From Rhynchosporium graminicola (Eukaryota > Ascomycota > Leotiomycetes > Helotiales > Ploettnerulaceae): DNA of 64,000 bases. The position numbers and the translations under genes are program-made. Under the pieces are notes generated by a model. It saw nothing but the letters and a program-made list of their open reading frames with translations, was not told the origin of the DNA and searched no databases. Shown piece after piece: positions 57,467 through 64,000 of the stretch (positions are counted from its first letter, which is position 1; every line of letters starts with the position of its first letter). Where the stretch lies: positions 725,580 through 789,579 of the forward strand of contig FJUW01000013.1 in the NCBI GenBank assembly GCA_900074885.1, read 5' to 3'.

Positions 57467-58192
57467 TTGTTTTGGTTCTCAATCAATATTCATAATTCTT
57501 GGCTGCATGGGGTGGACTAGCATCCTCTGTGGAAACTCTGGGGAAGAGGGAAATCGTGAATTCTGCCTGGGAAAACTGAACGACTTGATCAAAACGAGAA
57601 GGGAGCCACGGGCGAGATTTTCTGGAAATATGCTGCAAGCATTAACTTACTCCACGACTTATAAGCCTGAGAATAATCGATGTCAGAAGCTTGCCGACTT
57701 AGGTGAAGCTTCCTAAAGAAGTGCTACCTATATTATCTTAAAGATAGATCGTTCGTTATGTGGATGTCTCGCGAGAATTTGTTGACTTTGTTATTCGTTC
57801 TGTAACTGTTTTGTGATTTGATTCTCCGGAATGGCGGTGCCCAAGTCAGTCAAAATACCTCGATATCTAGCCAGCTGCTTCCTATGAATTATGCGCCTTC
57901 AACTGTTTTCTGTGCAGCTGTTACTTATACTGCTGCAGTGCATCCCATTTTGTCTCAAACAGACTCGTAATCAGACTGTTCCTTGTCGGAAATCAAAATT
58001 AAGCTTATTTTTAATACTTCGAATGGAATGACCCCTGTATGTGATTAGTTTTGCTCGCTATCACTTACCCGTTTTGAGCCGTTTTAGGCCCACATTCATC
58101 GAAGCTCAAGCCTCGGTCTAAGAAAACGTTTCGGAGCCCATCGACTGCATCAACAACCTTCATAGCTTCGCCTCGTCCACACTCCATACAAA

Positions 58193-59154
58193 ATGTCTGG
58201 ATTAAGGATACTGGTACCTGTAAAGAGGGTAATTGACTATGCGGTAAGGGTTCAAAGATATTTTATTGGACTTGCGTTTGGAGCAAACCTCTGCAACCCC
58301 TCCACAGTTCAAGCTTCATGACATAGTCAATCACCAGCAATACTAACAATACCCAGGTCAAACCCCGCGTCAACAAAGCCCAAACGGCAGTCGAGACTGC
58401 GGGCGTCAAACATAGCATGAACCCTTTCGACGAACTTTCAATCGAAGAATCAGTACGCATCCGCGAGAAGAAGACTTATCCCTCCGGCGTCGATGACATC
58501 CTCGCCTTCTCCTGCGGTCCCCCTAAGAGTGCCGATATCCTCCGCACAGCTATGGCCATGGGAGCCGATCGCAGTATACACGTGGAAGTAAAGGAAGGAG
58601 AGGAACCAGAGCCACTCGGTATTGCGAAAATGCTGAAAGCTGTCGTTGAGAGAGAGAAGATCAATCTTGTTTTCCTCGGTAAGCAGAGTATCGATGATGA
58701 TGCAGGACAAACGGGACAGATGCTTGCGGGCTTGTTAGGATGGGGACAAGCTACTCAGGCGAGTAAAGTCAGTTTCGATGGTGATGGGAAGGGCGTTACG
58801 GTTGAAAAGGAGGTGGATGGTGGCACAGAGACTGTAAGGGGCATACTGCCTATGATCATCACAGCAGATCTGAGGTTGAACGAGCCGAGATATGCGAGTT
58901 TGCCAAATATCATGAAGGCGAAGAAGAAGAAGATTGAGAAGATGGCTGTCGGGGATCTGGGAGTGGATGTTGCTAGACGGCTAAAGACTTTGAAGGTCAT
59001 TGGTATGTTGAATTCTTTTGCTGGATGAGCTCAACTGGCATGTTTCTGAGTAATGCTAACTTATGATCTAGAACCTCCTGCACGAGTGGGTGGTGGCAAG
59101 GTGGAAGATGTCGATGGAATGATTGCTAAGCTCAAGGAGTTGGGCGCTATTTAA
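58193..59154 (+). CDS. Electron transfer flavoprotein, beta subunit (mitochondrial)
   Basis: Three exons, 58193-58243, 58357-59002 and 59072-59154, encode 259 residues. Start [17 protein letters not shown], then across a 113-nt intron [20 protein letters not shown] and [18 protein letters not shown], a strongly conserved ETF-beta block. The C-terminal half holds [20 protein letters not shown] (AMP-binding), [20 protein letters not shown] (the recognition loop for acyl-CoA dehydrogenases, with its Leu and the trimethylatable Lys) and [16 protein letters not shown]. The subunit binds AMP; with ETF-alpha and FAD it passes electrons from dehydrogenases to ETF-ubiquinone oxidoreductase in the matrix. 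There is no cleavable presequence, as known for the beta subunit. Confidence is high. Confidence 0.96.
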
Positions 59155-59808
59155 AGTCATGTAGAAGTGTTAAATTGTAAATATGGACCTATTGAGCTTT
59201 GGTGGCTATTTCGGTGATCCATTTCTTTGATCATATAGCCACGGACCCCTGGATCAGGCGTATGCCACATCTGAGGAATTATCATATTCTCTGAAAAAAT
59301 TCATGGAACGTCTACAATACTGGTGTGGTATGGAACATCTTCGATACTGTTAAATAAGATGACCTGGTTTCCGACGCGGCTTCATACCTAGGTAAGTATC
59401 GGATTTGCCACACGAATATTTCCTGTAAATGCTTGTATTTTGTCAGCAACGTAGATATTATAACCAAGTACCAATGTCCAAGGTGGCTTAGGGCCAGGCC
59501 TGGCTCTTTATTGTTAGTTCGGTGTGCATCCTTGAAACGCCACCATAGCGTTCTCGTTCCAGTTCAGCGGGGTTGCACCCCTCCAATACAGCAAAACATC
59601 TCACGGATTGCGCTTTCACAAACCATACCTTAGTTCGAGACAATAGAAAACACGCAAAGAAATCTGATTCCCTCTCCTATCTCTTTTCTTCTTCTCTTCA
59701 ATTCGTCGTGTAGAAACAAACAGAGAAGCATAACTCAATACAGGCAGACAGGGTATAGAACGAAAAGATTCTTCACTAGGTACCTTACACACAGCACACG
59801 ACGAAAGC
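59155..59808. other. Intergenic, tandem genes
   Basis: 0.65 kb holding the 3' UTR of the ETF-beta gene and the promoter of the mutase-like gene. No feature was recognised. Confidence 0.4.
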
Positions 59809-61513
59809 ATGGGTAAACCCCGTATGATAATTCTGATCCGCCATGCGCAATCTGAAGGCAATAGTAAGTAAGGTTGTGTACCTGTGTCCCTATATACCTT
59901 TGGAATATTCTGCTTCTGACAACCCTTTGCTACATGACATATACTAACGCCCACCTCAGAGAACCGCGACATTCATCAAACGATCCCCGATCACAGAGTG
60001 AAACTTACAACCGATGGCTGGACACAAGCTCAAGAGGCAGGCCGACGTCTTCGGACCCTCCTACGGGCAGACGATACCCTCCATTTCTTCACATCTCCTT
60101 ACCGCCGGACGCGCGAGACCACCGAAGGTATTCTTTCCACTCTCACATCCGACGGGCCATCGCCCACACCCTTTCCCAGACAGTCCATAAAGGTGTACGA
60201 GGAACCACGTTTACGAGAGCAGGATTTTGGAAACTTCCAGCCATGTTCGGCTGAAATGGAGAGGATGTGGCAGGAAAGAGCAGATTATGGACATTTCTTC
60301 TACAGAATTCCGAATGGAGAAAGTGCTGCAGATGCATATGATCGTGTCAGTGGTTTCAACGAGAGTCTATGGAGACAATTTGGGGAGGATGACTTTGCTT
60401 CTGTTTGCGTTTTAGGTATGCCCCCCTAGTTCATTGCCTGGAGGATTAGCTACTAACTGTCCAGTCACTCACGGCCTTATGAGCAGAGTATTCCTCATGA
60501 AATGGTATCACTTCAGTGTGGAATACTTTGAAGATTTACGAAACGTCAACCATTGCGAGTTTCTCATCATGCGCAAGAAAGAGGATTCCGGAAAGTACAT
60601 TTTGGAGAACAACTTGCGCACTTGGTCGGAACTCAAGCGCGAACGACTTGCAGCTGCGGCCGCAAAGGGGAAAACTTCACCTTTGATAACCGCTACGCCC
60701 AGCTCGCCTATATCAGAGAAGGATAAGGAAAAAGAGAAGAAAATTCTCGCGGCAAGTATAGATGGAGCGTCAACAACATCTCTAACCAGTATCCCAGTGA
60801 GAAAAAAGTGGGGAGGCTGTCCCAACGGCTGCGACCATGGCAAGCACTATTATAAAAAGGAGAACAGTATGCACGCTATGCAACTCAACGGACGACCCTC
60901 ACCATCCGCCTCTCCTATAGTCCCCTCAAACGATGCATTTCAGCTCCGTCGCCCGGCAGCCAGACGGTGGCAGAGTTCTAGCGAGGAAGATGAGGATGAT
61001 CCCAGAGGGGGAGTAGGACCTCCACATCTCGATGTTAAGAAGAGTTTGGACGAAGTAATTTCTAGCCCCGATGGGACGCCGTCTTTCATATCAATGGAGG
61101 ATAGGATGCGCGGCAACAATTTTTCACCACAGAATAATCGGCTGCTTGCTGCAGCAGTAGGCGAATTAGGCAGCTCGGCAAGTGGAAATACCTCGCAAGC
61201 TGGCAGCGATACCGAGTTTTCAGCTGAAGAGGATACAAGGAAACGTCTAGCCAAGGGAAAGAACATTGGTTTCAAAGCAACGGGTGCTGGTCACGGAGCT
61301 CCATTAGGTAACGAGAACAAAGGTTTGGTGACTGTGAGCCAGTTGAGGAAGTTGAGGGAAGAAAGTAATCCAGGGAGAGGGGCTCTAGCCGATGCTTTGG
61401 GCGATCAAAGTGATGTTGGTAGTGATGCAGGAAGTGAGGCAGAGCCAGAAATCTTGCAGGAATTGACAAAGGAGGAGAAAGTAGACAAGAGTATTCAAGG
61501 GAGTGTTTATTGA
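59809..61513 (+). CDS. Histidine-phosphatase (phosphoglycerate mutase-fold) protein, Det1-like
   Basis: Three exons, 59809-59863, 59960-60415 and 60465-61513, encode 519 residues. The catalytic domain spans about 1-240: IILIRHAQSEGN with the phospho-accepting His (RHA instead of the usual RHG), LTTDGWTQAQEAGRRL, FFTSPYRRTRETTEGI, EEPRLREQDFGNFQ and, across junction 2, VCVLVTHGLMSRVFLMKWYH with the second His. This resembles yeast Det1 (YDR051C), an acid phosphatase linked to sterol transport, more than glycolytic mutases. Residues 260-519 are a disordered tail: a Cys/His cluster (WGGCPNGCDHGKHYYKKEN), Ser/Pro segments and acidic ends with LQELTKEEKVDKSIQGSVY. The tail is a common fungal extension of unknown role. 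A bifunctional mutase role is not supported. Confidence 0.88.
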
Positions 61514-62010
61514 GTATTTTATAAGCGAGACGAGGACTCGGTGGACTAGCGATGCTAGGTATGCATGATCTGGAATAAGTTTCCAATGCTTATTATTTCG
61601 CTCCCCCAAGTACATGGGTCATACTGGGCCTTGGAGGTGGCTTGATATTGATTTGATTAAAACGTGAATACTCATTTACTCTTTACTTGACCAGTAGACT
61701 TACTTGTACCATGGGTACTTTTATTGCAGTAGCCTCGGCGTGGCAGCTGGCAGGGATCTAATTTAGGGTCTGCGCCGCCTTGGCGGGGTGATCTTCGCCT
61801 ACCTAGCCTCTCCCTGTCAGCCTTCCATCATCAGTCGTCCAAACTTTTGCCTCTCCAAAAGTACAACTGCGCCCGATGTCTTGTCTTCGTTACCTCCACC
61901 ACCACCTGGAAATTGCCCACGATCTTAGCTGATGTGGTTGTGCTGTTGGAACCCAATTGTCTCGGAAGTGGCCTGGTCTCGAGACCTGGTCGGGTTGGAG
62001 TTGGATTGAA
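61514..62010. other. Intergenic, tandem genes
   Basis: 0.5 kb between the mutase-like gene and the CAP10 gene. No recognised element. Confidence 0.4.
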
Positions 62011-64000
62011 ATGGGAATAGGAATGGTAGTTCAACCACGCCTCCTGAGGCTCGTGCCCATTGTAGTATGCGTGCTCTCTCTCTTCATAGTATCCTCATAC
62101 CTCTATACTCGCGAAGTAGTAAGGATACCACACATACCAAAGCCGGACTGGTGGACCGCAGCCCCCCGAATCAAGCTGCCCACGCCAGACGAAGATGCGC
62201 ATCCCATAATCGTGCTCTTAAATCGTGCAGAAGAGACCTTCGATGCCCTCCTCGCGAAACAGACGTTCAATCTGTCTGCAGCTGCGCAAGCCTACCGAAC
62301 ACGACGAGATCGCCCGCCGCCACCTGGCTTCGGGAGGTGGTGGAAATATGCGCAGAAAAATAAAGTGGTTATGGTCGAGGACTTCTGGGACCAGATATAC
62401 CATGATTTAAATCCATTGTGGGCCCTGGATCCCAAGGAGATGTTGCAGGATGTTAGGGGCCAGGAAAGGCAGATGAAGATAAGGAAGGGGAATGTTACGA
62501 CGGAAGGAGACCATTTTTGGATGGATATATGGCGGGAAATGGTCCAGACTGTGGGAAAGAATCTTCCGGATATGGATATTGCCATGAATACTATGGATGA
62601 GCCGCGCATTTGGGTACCGTGGGAGAAAATGAGCAAATATATGGAAATTGAGGGGAGTGGAAGGAGGTATAGAACGGAAGGGGATTTGGTGGACAAATAC
62701 ACTGGTAAGTTGCAATCACGAGAAAGCGAGATCGAGATAATATTGACCGGTTTTAGATTTCCTCCCACTATCGGAGAACGAGACGGTACCGGAGTACAAT
62801 TGGAATGGCTCTCGTCCTTACTGGGAACGACTTGCCAGCCCATGTCCACCAGACAGTGAAGCTCGTACATCTCCAGTCCAAACGGACTTCTCGCAACCAC
62901 CCAACATATCATTAGCGTACACGAAACCACACTTGTACAAAGGCTACGTATCCAATTATACCCTATCGACTTCTTTCTGCCACCAACCAGACCTTCAAGG
63001 CTTACATGGATTCTTCATAGAAAGCATCAGCATGTCCTCGACGGACAAGCTCTTTCCAATGTTCGGTAGCAGTAAGCTGTCGACAAATTCCGAGATCCTG
63101 ATTCCCCCTACTATGTATTACAAGGGGGATGAGCGTTTCACGTCCAAAGAACCTCCCACTCCATGGAAGAAGAAAACAGATACACTCGTCTGGCGTGGTC
63201 TCGCTTCCGGAGGCCGTAACAAAGATGACAACTGGAAAGGGTTCCACAGACATAGATTCGTATCTATGCTGAATGGAACACAGGCGATACTCATGCCCGA
63301 TAATTCGAGCTTCATCGACGTCGCAAAACTACCATTAGAAATTTACAATCTAACCGCCTGGTCAACGCCAGAGCCAGCAGGTATCATCCCAAGAGCTCAC
63401 GCTATGGGAGCTTGGCTTAATTCATTCACCAATGCCTCTTTTAATGACCTAGCTTGCTTCCCCCGGCAAGAAGCAGTTGACGAGCGTTGGCTTGGCGGTT
63501 GCTCATACACCGATTACCTTTTCACACCCACACCATCGATCAATCTATCTGGCCAACACAGACATAAATACTTACCCGACGTGGACGGCAACTCCTTTTC
63601 AGGTCGTTACAGGGATTTCCTCAACAGTCTCAGCGTGCCGCTGAAAGCGACATTGTTCAAGGAGTGGCACGACAGCAGGCTTGTAGCTTGGAAACATTTC
63701 GTGCCGATCGACAATCGATTTCTGGATATCTACGGTGTCATGGAGTTCTTCCTGGGATCTCCCTCTCAAGATCCAGATGTGGGAATTGGTAAAGCCACTG
63801 AAGGCGAAACGAGAGGAATTTCGGAAGGAGGGAAGAGTAAGAAGAGAGAAGGTGGTCGTGATCACATTGCCCAGAAAATCGGAGCGGATGGCCATGAGTG
63901 GTCACAGAAGGTCTTGAGGGTCGAGGATATGAGGGTGTATACGTATAGAGTACTGTTGGAGTATGCAAGGGTTATGGATCCGAAGAGGGATATGCTGGGT
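62011..64000 (+). CDS. CAP10-family glycosyltransferase (3' end outside window)
   Basis: Two exons are visible, 62011-62704 and 62757 to the edge; the 646 codons seen stay open. The ATG at 62011 gives a type II topology: a short basic N-terminus (MGIGMVVQPRLLRL), a membrane anchor VPIVVCVLSLFIVSSYLY, then a lumenal domain. Early lumenal segments are YAQKNKVVMVEDFWDQIYHD and GDHFWMDIWREMV. The CAP10 catalytic domain shows KTDTLVWRGLASGG, WKGFHRHRFVSML, FVPIDNRFLDIYGVMEFFLG and a region with KVLRVEDMRVYTYRVLLEYAR. Known CAP10 members add xylose or glucose in the Golgi (Cryptococcus Cxt1-type beta-1,2-xylosyltransferase; O-glucosyltransferases). The donor sugar here is not readable. The frame upstream of 62011 is open to a TTG and is probably leader. 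Confidence 0.9.

Larger units (their letters stand above)
53279..58192. other. Gene-poor 4.9 kb region with 5S-derived relics and simple repeats
   Basis: The longest gap in the window. It contains two decayed 5S rRNA copies (listed separately), a CCCTG pentamer array and a purine-rich GAT/GAA tract (55366-55412). The longest frame, 54259-54600 (+, 113 codons), has no recognisable motif. I found no reverse transcriptase, transposase or terminal repeats, but old relics could be present. Confidence 0.5.

Overview
The window is nuclear DNA of a filamentous ascomycete (Pezizomycotina). The basis is the gene structure: monocistronic genes on both strands, spliceosomal introns mostly 43-115 nt with GTRNGY-type donors, CTAAC-like branch points and YAG acceptors, long UTR-bearing intergenic spaces, and fungal families such as CYP504, EOS1, VTA1, JIP5, DAP1 and CAP10. 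Protein similarity recalled from memory points to Leotiomycetes, but the sequence alone does not prove that. I saw no operons, CRISPR array, phage, intact transposon or tRNA gene.

Layout, left to right. A 5'-truncated Gtr1/RagA GTPase (+) enters from the left edge. It is followed by a Gyp3/Msb3-like TBC RabGAP (-), the nucleotide-excision-repair protein Rad7 (-, five exons, start codon apparently split by an intron) and, divergent from it, the very-long-chain 3-ketoacyl-CoA reductase (+). From 10.8 to 22.7 kb lie a Crp1-like AMPK-type glycogen-binding protein (+), a PRELI/Ups1 mitochondrial lipid-transfer protein (-), the ribosome-biogenesis WD40 protein Jip5 (-), a hypothetical membrane protein (+), an FAD monooxygenase (+) and a mitochondrial Bax-inhibitor-like protein (+). 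From 24 to 35 kb lie a SAM methyltransferase (-), a small four-helix membrane protein (+), an amidohydrolase of the rhamnonolactonase type (+) and an EOS1-like ER membrane protein (-) that carries an apparent one-base frameshift. From 37 to 48.6 kb lie a secreted/anchored fungal family protein (+), an orphan 504-residue protein (+), fumarylacetoacetase (-) head-to-head with the phenylacetate hydroxylase CYP504 (+), the ESCRT accessory protein Vta1 (-) and the nine-exon Rap/Rsr1 GTPase (+). From 49.6 to 64 kb lie acetyl-CoA acetyltransferase Erg10 (+, one GC-AG intron), a hotdog thioesterase (-), Dap1 (+), a 4.9 kb gene-poor gap with two decayed 5S rRNA copies, the ETF beta subunit (+), a phosphoglycerate-mutase-fold phosphatase (+) and a CAP10 glycosyltransferase running off the right edge (+).

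Most of the window is ordinary housekeeping. The one clear functional pairing is fumarylacetoacetase with CYP504. CYP504 opens phenylacetate degradation through homogentisate, and fumarylacetoacetase is the last step of that route. Several other genes share membrane-lipid themes (ketoacyl reductase, Ups1, Erg10, Dap1), but they are scattered and I read that as coincidence. The most noteworthy structural points are the split start codon of rad7, the microexon-rich RSR1 gene, the EOS1 frameshift, the optional mitochondrial presequence of fumarylacetoacetase and the 5S relics.
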